Assembly: GCA_963837655.1 (NCBI GenBank) | Contig: CAWIOK010000005.1 | Span: 484,171-548,170 of the forward strand | Direction: 5' to 3' | Length of the DNA stretch: 64,000 nt | Origin: CAVVSD01 sp963837655 | GTDB taxonomy: Bacteria; Actinomycetota; Thermoleophilia; Solirubrobacterales; Solirubrobacteraceae | In this document: positions 18,565 through 27,617 of the stretch, piece by piece | Layout of the letters: each line of letters begins with the position of its first letter | Numbering within the stretch: position 1 is the stretch's first letter | Translations under genes and position numbers: made by a program | Notes under the pieces: model-generated | What the model was told of the DNA's origin: nothing | The model's input: the letters and a program-made list of their open reading frames with translations, nothing else | The model's database searches: none

Positions 18565-20021
18565 CAGACCCCCGCCATGCAGAGGTACTTCGTCTCGAGC
18601 CAGTCGTCGATGCCGTACTTCGAGCCCTCGCGGCCGATGCCCGACTCCTTCATGCCGCCGAACGGCGCGACCTCGGTCGAGATGACTCCGGTGTTGATGC
18701 CGAGGATCCCGTACTCGAGCTGCTCGGACACGCGCCAGATGCGCGACATGTCGCGGGAGTAGAAGTAGCTCGAGAGGCCGTACGGCGTGTCGTTGGCCTT
18801 GCGGACGGCCTCCTCCTCGGTGGTGAAGCGGGTGATGCCGGCCACCGGCCCGAACGTCTCCTCGTAGCTCATCGCCATCTCGTCGGTGACCCCGGCGAAC
18901 ACGGTGGGCGTGAAGAACTGCCCGCCCCGCTCGTGGGGCGAGCCGCCGAGCAGCAGCTCGGCGCCGCGATCGCGCGCGTCGCCGACGTGGCGCACGACCT
19001 TGTCGAAGCCCTGCTGGTCGATGAGCGGCCCGACGTTCACGCCGTCGCTGAACCCGTCGGCGACGTTCAGCTTCGAGGCGCGCTCGGTGAACGCGGCGAC
19101 GAAGTCGTCGTAGACCGGGTCCTGCACGTAGATGCGGTTCGCGGAGATGCAGGTCTGGCCGGAGTTGCGGTACTTGCAGATCAGCGCGCCCTCGATCGCC
19201 GCCTCGAGGTCGGCGTCGTCGAAGACGATGAACGCGGCGTTGCCGCCGAGCTCGAGGGAGACCTTCTTGACCTGCGCCGCGCACTGGGCCATGAGCAGCT
19301 TGCCGATCTCCGTCGAGCCGGTGAAGCCGAGCTTGCGGACGATCGGGTTCGACGTCATCTCCCTGCCGATGACCGGAGCGTCGTCGGCGTCGCCGGTCAC
19401 GACGCTCATGACGCCGGGCGGCAGCCCGGCCTCCTCGCCCAGGCGCATGATCGCCAGCGCGGTGAGCGGCGTCTGCTCGGCGGGCTTGAGGACCATCGTG
19501 CAGCCGGCGCCGAGCGCGGGCGCGGCCTTGCGGGTCGGCATCGCCGCGGGGAAGTTCCAGGGGGTGATGCCGACGGTGACGCCGACCGGCTCCTTGGTGA
19601 CGACGATCCGGCGGTCCTGCATGTAGGTCGGGATCGTGTCGCCGTAGACGCGCTTGGCCTCCTCGCCGAACCACTCGAAGAAGCTCGCCGCGTAGGCGAT
19701 CTCGACGCGCGACTCGGCGATCGGCTTGCCCTGCTCGGTCGTGAGCAGCGCGGCGAGCGCCTCCTGGTTGTCCATCATGAGGTCCGCCCAGCGGCGCATG
19801 ATCCGCGCGCGGTCCTTCGCCACCATCCCGCGCCAGCCGGGAAGCGCGGCCTGGGCGGCCTCGATGGCGCGACGGGTCTCGTCCGTCCCCATGCGCGGGA
19901 CGTCGGCGACGGTCTCGCCGCTCGCCGGGTTGACGACGGCGAACGTCTCGCCCGAGTCGGCGTCGACCCACGCTCCGTCGATGTAGGCCTGGCGCTCCAG
20001 GAGGTCGATCTGCGTCGTCAT
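18564..20021 (-). CDS. Aldehyde dehydrogenase, succinate-semialdehyde dehydrogenase-like
   Basis: An intact 485-residue ALDH starting MTTQIDLLERQAYIDGAWVD. Features: the cofactor Asn/Lys region ITPWNFPAAMPTRKAAPALGAGCTMVLKPAEQTPLTA, GFTGSTEIGK, the catalytic Glu in KKVSLELGGNA, the nucleophile Cys in RNSGQTCISANR and the ETFGPVAGITRF block. Closest in pattern to NAD(P)-dependent succinate-semialdehyde dehydrogenases (GabD). The in-frame extension up to 20102 is ignored because the ATG at 20021 overlaps the TGA of the upstream isochorismatase gene (ATGA). It would oxidise an aldehyde made by the island's cleavage steps. Confidence 0.92.
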   Translation of the reverse strand: MTTQIDLLERQAYIDGAWVDADSGETFAVVNPASGETVADVPRMGTDETRRAIEAAQAALPGWRGMVAKDRARIMRRWADLMMDNQEALAALLTTEQGKPIAESRVEIAYAASFFEWFGEEAKRVYGDTIPTYMQDRRIVVTKEPVGVTVGITPWNFPAAMPTRKAAPALGAGCTMVLKPAEQTPLTALAIMRLGEEAGLPPGVMSVVTGDADDAPVIGREMTSNPIVRKLGFTGSTEIGKLLMAQCAAQVKKVSLELGGNAAFIVFDDADLEAAIEGALICKYRNSGQTCISANRIYVQDPVYDDFVAAFTERASKLNVADGFSDGVNVGPLIDQQGFDKVVRHVGDARDRGAELLLGGSPHERGGQFFTPTVFAGVTDEMAMSYEETFGPVAGITRFTTEEEAVRKANDTPYGLSSYFYSRDMSRIWRVSEQLEYGILGINTGVISTEVAPFGGMKESGIGREGSKYGIDDWLETKYLCMAGV

Positions 20022-20636
20022 GTCAAAGCCGCCTTGATCTCCGCGCAGGTCGCGACGGTCGCGACGTTCGTCATCGCGTAGTTCAGCGCCGCGTCCTGCC
20101 ATTCCTCACCGGTCGTCGACGTGCCGTCGGACGCGACGACGACCTCGTAGCCGGCGTCCGCCCCGTGGCGCGCCGTGTGCTCGATGGACATGTTCGTCCA
20201 CGCCCCGGTGATGACGAGCTGATCGGCGCCGAGTCCGCGGAGCAGGATGTCCAGGCGCGTCTCGTAGAAGCCGTTCATCCGCATCTTCTCGACGACGTGG
20301 TCGCCGTCCTGGGGCTCGAGGCCCTCGGCGGGCGCCGCGCCCCAGCTGCCGCGGACGAGGGCGTTGGCGCCGAGGACGCCCTGGAACAGCGGGGCGTTCT
20401 GCCTCAGTCCGGGCGCGCCCGGCTCGACGATGAACCAGACGTGGATCACCGGGACCCCGGCAGCGCGGCACGCGGCGGCGAGGTCGGCGACGTTGGCGAC
20501 GGCGTTCTGCGACGTCGCGTGCGCGGGCGCGCCGGAGTCGGCGAACGCGCCGCCCTCGATGATCACGTCGTTCTGCATGTCCTGGATGACGAGCGCGCGA
20601 GCGCCCGGCGTCCAGCGAGAGAGGGGTCTCGCTCAC
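20018..20636 (-). CDS. Isochorismatase-family cysteine hydrolase (one frameshift)
   Basis: Starts MSETPLSLDAGRS; one extra base near 20585 must be removed to give ALVIQDMQNDVIIEGGAF, with the catalytic Asp in VIQDMQND. Then VPVIHVWFIVEPG, a Lys in VVEKMRMNGFYETRLD, the cis-peptide and nucleophile region DQLVITGAWTNMSIEHTARHGADAGYEVVV. In the usual motif (TGxxTNxCVxxT) the Cys is expected where the sequence has S (NMSIEHTAR). So the nucleophile appears replaced by Ser, worth noting for activity. Known members hydrolyse maleamate, nicotinamide or N-carbamoyl amines. About 206 residues, four bases after the SMP-30 gene. Confidence 0.85.
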
Positions 20637-20640
20637 GTGG

Positions 20641-21561
20641 TCACCTCATGTAGGGGAGTCGGTTGCCGGCGACCTTGCACTGCACGCGGTACACCGACGT
20701 CGTCGCGGGGATGAACAGCCAGTTCCAATCCGGGCCGCCCCAATTCAGGTTGCCGACCGGCTCGGGGACCTCGACGGTGCCGATGTGCTCGCCCTGCGGG
20801 TCGAACACGCAGACGCCGCCCGGGCCGGTGACCCAGACGTTGCCGCGCTCGTCGAGCTTCATGCCGTCGACGAGGTCGCCGACCTCGAGGCTCCCGGTCC
20901 CGATGTTCTCGGCGAAGACGCGCCCGTTCTCCAGCGTGCCGTCGGCCGCGACGTCGAAGACGCGGATGTGCGCCTTGTCGGTGTCGTTGATGTAGAGCTG
21001 GGACTCGTCGACCGAGAAGCACAGCCCGTTGGGCTGGGCGAAGTCGCCGGCGACGAGCTGCGGGTCGCCGCCGCCGGGCGCGATGCGGTAGACGCCCTGG
21101 AAGTCGAGGTCCTGCTCGCGCTCGAGCCCGAAGCCCGGCATCCGCCCGTACGTCGGGTCGGTGAAGTAGATCGCGCCGTCGCTCTTGACGACGACATCGT
21201 TCGGGCTGTTGAGCTCGGAGCCCTCGTAGTGCGAGGCGAGGACCTCGCGGCCGCTGCCGGAGCCGTCGGGGTCCATGCGCACCAGCGAGCTCGTGACGTG
21301 CTCGCAGACGACGAGCCGGCCCTCGAGGTCGAAGGTCATCCCGTTGCCCTTGTTGGACGGGTTGGCGACCTCGGTGAAGCCGGTCTGCCCCTCGTCCCAC
21401 CGGCGGCGGACGTCGCCGGGCATGTCGCTGAAGAGCAGGAAGTTCCCGTCGGGGTTCCAGAGCGGCCCCTCGGTGAAGGTGCACCCGTCACCGAGCTGCT
21501 CGAGCTCGGCGTCCTCGTCGACGAGATCTCGGAACGCCGGCGCGTTGACCCGGATTGCCAT
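20641..21561 (-). CDS. SMP-30/gluconolactonase-like beta-propeller hydrolase
   Basis: An intact 306-residue protein from ATG 21561 (MAIRVNAPAFRDLVDEDAELEQL). Characteristic SMP-30 blocks: FTEGPLWNPDGNFLLFSDMPGD (Glu metal ligand), NGMTFDLEGRLVVCEH, NSPNDVVVKSDGAIYFTDPTYG (Asn ligand), PNGLCFSVDESQLYINDTDKA and LVDGMKLDERGNVWVTGPGGV (Asp ligand). These are six-bladed propeller lactonases that open sugar or aromatic-derived lactones with a divalent metal. First gene of the segment running down to the amidase. A TATCGATA dyad 19 bases upstream (21580-21592) may be its operator. The longer in-frame start at 21624 would cross this site and is less likely. Confidence 0.9.
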   Translation of the reverse strand: MAIRVNAPAFRDLVDEDAELEQLGDGCTFTEGPLWNPDGNFLLFSDMPGDVRRRWDEGQTGFTEVANPSNKGNGMTFDLEGRLVVCEHVTSSLVRMDPDGSGSGREVLASHYEGSELNSPNDVVVKSDGAIYFTDPTYGRMPGFGLEREQDLDFQGVYRIAPGGGDPQLVAGDFAQPNGLCFSVDESQLYINDTDKAHIRVFDVAADGTLENGRVFAENIGTGSLEVGDLVDGMKLDERGNVWVTGPGGVCVFDPQGEHIGTVEVPEPVGNLNWGGPDWNWLFIPATTSVYRVQCKVAGNRLPYMR

Positions 21562-21579
21562 CGGCCCACCCCTCTGCTC

Positions 21580-21592
21580 GGTTATCGATACC
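21580..21592. promoter_or_regulatory. TATCGATA dyad upstream of the SMP-30 operon
   Basis: GGTTATCGATACC is a near-perfect dyad centred on ATCGAT, lying between the CoxE-like stop (21629) and the SMP-30 start (21561). It shares TTATCGATA with the perfect palindrome at 23695-23708 in the divergent molybdenum-hydroxylase promoter, which suggests one regulator for both. Confidence 0.55.
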
Positions 21593-21628
21593 GCTCCCCC
21601 TGGGCGCGAACGTAACACGTGCACGGCG

Positions 21629-22763
21629 TCAGCCGTCGTGGCGTCGCTCGATCCCGGCCAGCAGCTCGCCCAGCGCCTCGAGGCTCGCGAGGTTGTGGCC
21701 CGCGACGAACCGGTCGATCGAGGGCAACGCCGCGCGCATCCCGGCGGCCAGCGGCTGGTAGTCGGGGCTGCCCTTCACGGGGTTCACCCAGACGACCGCG
21801 TACGCCGCGCGGTGCAGGCGCCGCATCTCGCGCTCCACGAGCTCGTGGTCGTCGCGCTCCCAGCCGTCGGAGGCGATGAGGACGATCGCGCCGCGCGTCA
21901 GCGCACGCCGACCCCAGACGTCGTTGTACTCCTTCAGCGACGCGCCGATCCGCGTGCCCGCCGCCCAGTCGACGACGCGCCGCGCGGCGCGCTCGAGCGC
22001 CAGGTCGGGGTCGCGGGTCTGCAGCTCGCGGGTCAGCCGCGTGAGCCGCGTGCCGAAGGCGAAGACCTCGGCGCCGCGGCCGAGCCGGAGGATGGCGTGG
22101 AGGTAGAGCAGCAGCGCGCGCGAGTAGGCCTCCATCGAGCCCGGACACGTCGCAGAGGACGACGAGCTTGCGGGGCGTCTCGGCGCGGCGACGGTAGCTG
22201 CGGCGGATCGGGTCGCCGCCGGTCGCGATCGCGTCGCGGGCCAGCGCCCGCATGTCGAGGATGCGGCCGCGGCGGTCGCGGCGCAGCCGGTGCGAGCGCC
22301 GCACGGGCCGGCGCACCGCGAGCTGGGCGATGAGCCGGCGTGCGGCGGCGAACTCCTCCGGCGTCATCGACGCGAAGTCCTTCTCGCGCAGGACCTCGTG
22401 GGCGCTGTGCCCGATGGAGTCCGGCTCGCCCTCGGCGGGCGCGGCCTCACGGCCCATCTGCGGGTCGCGGCGGATCCGGCGCGCGCTCTAGTGCATCGTC
22501 CGCGGGTCGGCCTCGCGGGGCGGCGCGACCCGGCCCGCGCGGCGCAGGAACCAGACGTCGAAGGCGCGGTCGAACGTCGCGAGGTCCTCTCGCCGCGCCA
22601 CGAAGGTCGTGCGCAGCGCCCAGTAGACGTCCTCCTGGGAGGTGATGTCGAGGTGGTCGAGCCCCCGCAGCGCGTCGGACACGCGGCCCGGCCCGACCTC
22701 CATCCCGGCCTCGCGCAGCACGCGGCCGAACGTGACGATGTGCCGGGTGAGCGCCTCGCTCAC
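21629..22763 (-). CDS. CoxE-like VWA-domain maturation protein (frameshift and internal TAG)
   Basis: GTG 22763 opens VSEALTRHIVTFGRVLREAGMEVGPG, then DITSQEDVYWALRTTFVARRED and FDRAFDVWFLRR, typical of CoxE N-termini. The frame then meets TAG at 22490-22488 and continues in the same frame with GYSAHEVLREKDF-like text (GHSAHEVLREKDFASMTPEEF). A further frame change near 22140 leads into the VWA domain: KLVVLCDVSG/MEAYSRALLLYLHA (MIDAS DxSxS), IVLIASDGWERDD. About 377 codons. With the MoxR-type ATPase it inserts sulfur or copper into, or otherwise matures, the Mo cofactor of CO-dehydrogenase-like enzymes (family knowledge). TAG is a normal stop elsewhere here, so the internal one is an error or mutation. 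Confidence 0.78.
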
Positions 22764-22771
22764 GGCGTGGT

Positions 22772-23663
22772 CTAGGCGGCCGCGGCCCGCGCCTGGCCGA
22801 GCAGCGCGAGCATCGTCTCGTCGCGCAGCATCTCGAGGTCCTCGTGGTGCTTGAGGACGGCGCCGAGCGTCTGCTCGACGACGGTCGCGTCGAGCTCCTC
22901 GCAGCCGAGCGCGACGAGCGCCTGCGTCCAGTCGATCGTCTCCGCGACGCCCGGCGCCTTCGCCAGATCGAGGTCGCGCAGCCCGGCGACGAACGCCGCG
23001 GTCGCGGCGGCGAGGCGCTCCGGCACGCCAGGCACCCTCAGGCGGACGATCTCGATCTCGCGCTCGAGCGACGGGTGGGTGATCCAGTGGAAGAGGCAGC
23101 GCCGCTTGAGGGCGTCGTGCAGCTCGCGCGTGCGGTTGGAGGTGAGGATGACGGCGGGCCGGCGCTTCGCGGTGATCGTCCCGATCTCCGGGATCGTGAT
23201 CTGGAAGTCGGAGAGGACCTCCAGGAGGAAGGCCTCGAACTCGTCGTCCGCGCGGTCGATCTCGTCGATGAGCAGGACGGCCGGGTCGTCGGAAGCGATC
23301 GCCTCCAGCAGCGGGCGGCGGATGAGGAACTCGGGGCCGAAGAGCTCCCCTTCGTCGACGGTGCCCTCCTGCGCGGCGCGGATGTGCAGGAGCTGGCGCG
23401 CGTAGTTCCACTCGTACACCGCGTGCGAGACGTCGAGGCCCTCGTAGCACTGCAGGCGGATCAGCCGGGCGCCGCTCGCGCGCGCGAGTGACTTGGCGAG
23501 CTCCGTCTTGCCCACGCCCGGCCTCGCCCTCGAGGAGCAGCGGCTTGCCGATGACGAGCGACAGGTACAGCGCCGTGGAGAGGCCGCGCTGGGGCAGGTA
23601 GGCCTGGCCCAGGAGGGCGTCCTCGAGCTCGTCGACGGACCCGAATCCCATGCTCTCGCTCAC
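22772..23663 (-). CDS. MoxR/CoxD-like AAA+ ATPase (one frameshift)
   Basis: Begins at GTG 23663 or ATG 23651 (MSESMGFGSVDELEDALLGQAYLP). One extra G near 23521 splits the Walker A motif; corrected it reads GEAGVGKTELAKSLARA. Walker B is AVLLIDEIDRADDEFEAFLLEVL, sensor region RPAVILTSNRTRELHDALKRRCLFHWI. About 297 residues. CoxD-type chaperones remodel the molybdenum site of xanthine-oxidase-family enzymes with their CoxE partner, which follows nine bases downstream. Divergent from the molybdenum hydroxylase genes. Confidence 0.85.
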
Positions 23664-23694
23664 GCGGCCACCCTACCCATGCTGTGACGAAGCG

Positions 23695-23708
23695 GATTAT
23701 CGATAATC
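23695..23708. promoter_or_regulatory. Perfect TATCGATA palindrome in the divergent CoxD / Mo-hydroxylase promoter
   Basis: GATTATCGATAATC is a perfect 14-base palindrome located 31 bases above the CoxD-like start (23663) and 70 bases above the FAD-subunit start (23778). AGGAGGG ahead of the latter is a strong ribosome site. A related dyad occurs at 21580-21592. No regulator gene of obvious kind is adjacent; either GntR protein or the LuxR protein at 28739 could bind it. Confidence 0.6.
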
Positions 23709-23777
23709 GTTCGCCTCCCCGACGACGAAGGTGTATAACCGCGATCGACCGGTCTGACTAAGGCTCAGGAGGGTTGC

Positions 23778-24575
23778 ATGGGGGGGAGTCCCATCGGCGC
23801 GGCGGAGGTCATCGTCGCTGCCTCAGCGGGTGAGGCGATCGAGGCCTTCGGCGACGGCGCGGGCGTGACCGTCGTGGCCGGCGGCACGATCGTCATGCCC
23901 GACATCACGCACCGCAGGCGCGACGCCGAGCGCGTCGTCCTCATCGGCAACGCGGGCATGTCGGGCATCCGCAGCGAGGGCGGCCGCACGGTCATCGGCG
24001 CAGGCACGACGCTCGCCGAGCTGTCCGACGCGGTCGAGCCGCTCGGCACGTGCGCACGGCGCGTGGCCGACATCGAGATCCGCGAGCAGGCGACGATCGG
24101 CGGCAACCTCTGCGCCCCGCCGGGCGTCGAGAGCCCGCGCGGCGACCTGCAGGCCGCGCTGCTCGTGCTGGACGCGCAGGTCCGCTCGGCCGGCGCCGGC
24201 GGCGAGCGCACCGACCCCGTCGAGGACGTGCTCGCCTCCGACGGCGGACGGCTCGTGCTCGACATCTCCGTGGCGGAGCCCGAGGCGGCGGCGACCGCGA
24301 CGGTCCGTCGCCCGCACGCCCACGCGTACACCGTCATGCGCGTCTGCGCCGCGCGCGTCGACGGCGAGGTCCGCATCGCCGTCTCCGGCGCCGCCCCGCG
24401 CGCCGTCCGGCTGCGCGCCTGCGAGGCGGCCGTCGCCGGCGGCGCGGATGCGGCCACGGCGGCGGAGCGCGCGCTCGAGGACGTCACCCCCCACGACGAC
24501 GCGCTCGCGTCGGGCTGGTATCGCGCCAAGGTGCTGCCGGTCCTCGTCCGCGACGCACTGACCCAGCTCGACTAG
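23778..24575 (+). CDS. Molybdenum hydroxylase FAD-binding subunit (CoxM/XdhB-like)
   Basis: An intact 265-residue protein starting MGGSPIGAAEVIVAASAGEAIEAFG. FAD pyrophosphate motifs of the family are present: VVAGGTIVMPD (usually AGGTDL) and EQATIGGNLCAPPGVESPRGD (TIGGN). The remainder includes the CO-dehydrogenase flavoprotein C-terminal domain (TVRRPHAHAYTVMRVCAARVDGEV). It passes electrons from the Fe-S subunit to an acceptor. First gene of the operon; strong ribosome site AGGAGGG seven bases before the ATG. It is nine bases from the Fe-S gene. Confidence 0.9.
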   Translation: MGGSPIGAAEVIVAASAGEAIEAFGDGAGVTVVAGGTIVMPDITHRRRDAERVVLIGNAGMSGIRSEGGRTVIGAGTTLAELSDAVEPLGTCARRVADIEIREQATIGGNLCAPPGVESPRGDLQAALLVLDAQVRSAGAGGERTDPVEDVLASDGGRLVLDISVAEPEAAATATVRRPHAHAYTVMRVCAARVDGEVRIAVSGAAPRAVRLRACEAAVAGGADAATAAERALEDVTPHDDALASGWYRAKVLPVLVRDALTQLD

Positions 24576-24584
24576 AGGAGCACG

Positions 24585-25114
24585 ATGGAACTCACGGTCA
24601 ACGGGGTGCGGCACGACGTCGTCTCGCCGCCGCTCACGACGCTGCTGAACGTGCTGCGTGAGGAGCTGTACGTCACCAGCCCGAAGGCGGGATGCGAGCA
24701 GGGCGGGTGCGGCGCCTGCACGGTCCACGTCGACGGTCGCCCGCGCCGCGCGTGCCTCCTGCCGCTGGCGGCGGTGGAGGGCGCGGAGATCACGACGGTC
24801 GAGGGCCTTCGGAGGGCGAGGAGCTCTCGACGGTCCAGGCCGCCTTCCACGAGCACTACGCCGCGCAGTGCGGGTTCTGCACCGCGGGCTTCGTCATGGC
24901 CGCCGAGGCGCTGGTCGGCGACGGCGAGAAGTGACCGCGACGAGATCATCGAAGCGCTCAGCGGCCACGTCTGCCGCTGCACCGGCTACGCGAAGATCCT
25001 CGACGCCGTCGCCGCCGCCTCGCGCGGCGAGGGGTCCGTCGGAACGAGCCCGCGTTCGCGTCCACCGGCGGGGAGCCGGAAGGCGGCGCGCCGACCAAGG
25101 GAGCGCCGGCATGA
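24585..25114 (+). CDS. Molybdenum hydroxylase [2Fe-2S] subunit (CoxS-like; three frame changes)
   Basis: Starts MELTVNGVRHDVVSPPLTTLLNVLREEL. The plant-type ferredoxin cluster is CEQGGCGACTVHVDG plus a later Cys (RRACLL), and the second cluster is CGFCTAGFVMAAEALV and GHVCRCTGYAKILDAV, all expected cysteines being present. Frame changes occur near 24815, 24930 and 25040; the last piece ends GGAPTKGAPA with TGA 25112-25114 overlapping the next ATG. About 175 residues, slightly longer than usual (150-165) because of a Gly/Pro/Ala-rich tail. Both clusters relay electrons from the Mo site to FAD. Confidence 0.85.
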
Positions 25115-26517
25115 AGGCGATCGGCGCACGGCTGCCGCGCTACGACGGCCTCGGCCACGTCAAGGGCCAGACGCAGTACGTCGACGACGTCCGCGTCCAC
25201 GGGACGCTGTGGGTCAAGGCGCTGCGCTCGCCGCACCACAGCGCGCTCATCACGTCGATGGACACGTCCAAGGCGGAGTCGATGACCGGCGTGTACGCGA
25301 TCGTGACGGCCAAGGACGTCCCGCAAGAACGTCTACGGGCACCTCGAGGCGCTCGGCGTCCCCGCCGACGAGCCGCTGCTCGCCGAGGAGGAGGTGCGCT
25401 GGAAGGGGCAGGTCGTCGGCGCCGTGGCGGCGACGACCCAGGAGGCCGCGCAGGCCGCCGTCGACGCGATCGAGGTCACCTTCGAGGAGCGCGAGCCGGT
25501 CCTCGACATCCGCACCGCGGCGGATCCGGGCGCCGACAGCTTCCACCAGTGGGGCGCGATCTATCCGCACTTCGGGCCGCACAACCACCGGCGCGTCCGC
25601 AAGGGCGACATCGACGCGGCGTTCGACAAGGCCGACGTCATCGTCGAGGGCGTCTACCGCCCGCAGGCCATCGAGCACGTCCCGATGGAGACGCAGACCT
25701 CGCTCGTCGTGCCCGAGGCCAACGGCCGGCTGACGATCTACTCCTGCACGCAGGCCATGTACTTCTCCATGGGCGTCGTCGCGGCGCACCTGCGGTGGCC
25801 GCTGAACAAGCTGAAGTTCGTCGGCGGGACCGTCGGCGGCGGGTTCGGCGGCAAGGTCGACACGGCGACGGAGACGATCTGCGCGCTGCTGGCGATCAAG
25901 TCCAAGCGGCCGGTGAAGTGGCGCTTCACCCGCGAGGAGGAGTTCCTCGTCTCGTCGACCCGTGCGCCGTGGCACGTCGAGATCCGCGACGCGGTGACGA
26001 ACGACGGCTGGATCCTCGGCCGCCGGATGCTGACGCTGCACGACGCCGGCGCGTACGCCCGCTTCTCGCCCTACGGGCTCACGAAGCACGCGTTCCACCA
26101 CACCGGCGCGTACACGATCCCCAACCTGCGCTTCGACGGGTTCGTCGATGTTCACCAACCGCGTGCCGACCACCGCCATGCGCGGCTTCGGCGTCACGTC
26201 CGTGTCGCTGGCGACGGAGATGCACCTCAGCAGGGTGGCCAAGGTCATCGGGATGGACCCGTTCGAGCTGCGGCTCAAGAACGCCAACCGCGTCGGGGAC
26301 ACGACGGGCAACCGGGTCGTCATGCACGACCCCTCGACGGTGCCGGTGACGCTCGCCGCGGCGCAGGCCGCCGGGCATCGAGCTCGGCGCGGACTACCGC
26401 GCGATGACGTCCGAGCGCCGTACGGGCGACCTGCTGCCGGAGCACCTCGTCGACCAGCAGGCGCCGGAGGGCGAGGACCTCACGGTGTACCGCGGCGCGA
26501 ACGGAGGAGGGGCCTGA
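25111..26517 (+). CDS. Molybdenum hydroxylase large subunit, N-terminal half (three frameshifts)
   Basis: MKAIGARLPRYDGLGHVKGQTQYVDDV begins an aldehyde-oxidase/xanthine-dehydrogenase 'a/b hammerhead' domain, continuing with VRWKGQVVGAVAATTQEAAQAAV and the Mo-cofactor-binding domain 1: GVYRPQAIEHVPMETQTSLV, the Gln-loop GGTVGGGFGGKVD, and VPTTAMRGFGVTSVSLATEMH. Extra bases lie near 25325, 26150 and 26375. The piece ends RGANGGGA with TGA 26515-26517, overlapping the ATG of the C-terminal half, and the ribosome site GGAGGAGG precedes that ATG. So this polypeptide lacks the second cofactor domain, which is encoded separately. Substrate not inferable. Confidence 0.83.
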
Positions 26518-27617
26518 TGGCGAAGCATCGCGGTCGCGGCTTCGCGACGATCGAGTACCCGACGGGCATGAACCAGAACGGCGACCCCAGCCAGGCCTGG
26601 ATCAAGCTCAAGCCGGACGGGCGCGTCGACGTCTTCGCCGGCACGGTGGACATCGGCCAGGGCTCGAAGACCGTCCACACGCAGATCGTCGCGGACGCGC
26701 TCGGCGTGCCGTTCGACTGGGTCACGATGGACAACTCGAACACCGACTCGTCGGCGGTCTGCACCGGGACGTTCGCCTCGCGCGGCACGTTCATCGGCGG
26801 CAACGCCGTGCGCTACGCGGCGGAGAAGGCGAAGGAGCGGATCCTCGACATCGCCTCCAAGGAGCTCGAGATCGCCCCGGACGACCTCGAGATCGTCGAG
26901 GGCGAGGTCCTCGCGAAGGGTGCTCCGGACCGCAAGATCTCGGTGCCCGACGTCGCGGGCGCCGCGACGTACGTCTACGGCGAGCTCATCACCGGCAACG
27001 GGACGGCGCTCAAGCCGCTCGCCGAGGTCGACGACGACGACGGCTCGGTGACCGTCGAGCCGCACTCGGCGATCTCGTACGCGGCGTGCGTCATCGACGT
27101 CGAGGTCGACGACGAGACCGGCGAGACCACGGTCCTGAAGATGCTCCAGGTCTACGACGTCGGCCGCGCGATCAACCCGACGCTCGTCGAGGGGCAGATC
27201 GAGGGCGGCGCGATGATGGGCCTCGGCCTCGGGCTGCTGGAGAACTGCTACCCGTACTACCCGTAGGTCGACCACCGCGGCGAGCAGTTCGGCTCCTACC
27301 TCGCGCCCGCGATGGAGGACTTCCCGGAGATCGAGAACGTGATCCTGGAGAACCCCTCGGTGGACGGCCCGTTCGGCGCCAAGGCGATCGGCGAGATGGC
27401 CAACAACGCCCAGCCGCCCGCGATCGCCTCGGCGATCCACGACGCCGTCGGCATCTGGGTGACGGAGATGCCCGCGACGCCCGAGCGCGTGCTCAGGGCG
27501 CTGGAGTCCAAGAGCGAGCCGCGGCGTGACGGCAAGCGCGTGATCTTCGACGAGGAGATCTCCGTGGCCACCCTCAGCACCGACGGCGGCCAGGCGTACT
27601 GGGGCGTCGATGCCTGA
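26517..27617 (+). CDS. Molybdenum hydroxylase large subunit, C-terminal half (in-frame TAG)
   Basis: MAKHRGRGFATIEYPTGMNQNGDPSQAW starts a separate polypeptide with Mo-cofactor-binding domain 2: FAGTVDIGQGSKTVHTQIVADALGV (IGQG motif), FASRGTFIGGNAVRYAA, QVYDVGRAINPTLVEGQIEGGAMMGLGLGLLE. The active-site Glu region near the end is GPFGAKAIGEMANNAQPPAIASAI (GxGE-like). The frame is interrupted by TAG at 27264-27266 (YYP-stop-VDHRGEQFGSY), where related proteins usually have Glu, so a GAG to TAG change is likely. Beyond it the frame stays open to TGA 27615-27617. If real, the stop removes the active-site Glu and would inactivate the enzyme. Confidence 0.83.

Noticed and set aside
25111..27617. 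Amber codon recoding (pyrrolysine or selenocysteine-like) in the Mo-hydroxylase genes
   Set aside because: TAG serves as the stop of several clear genes in the window (590, 9898, 22772, 52206, 55969), and the residue expected is Glu, so error or mutation is simpler.
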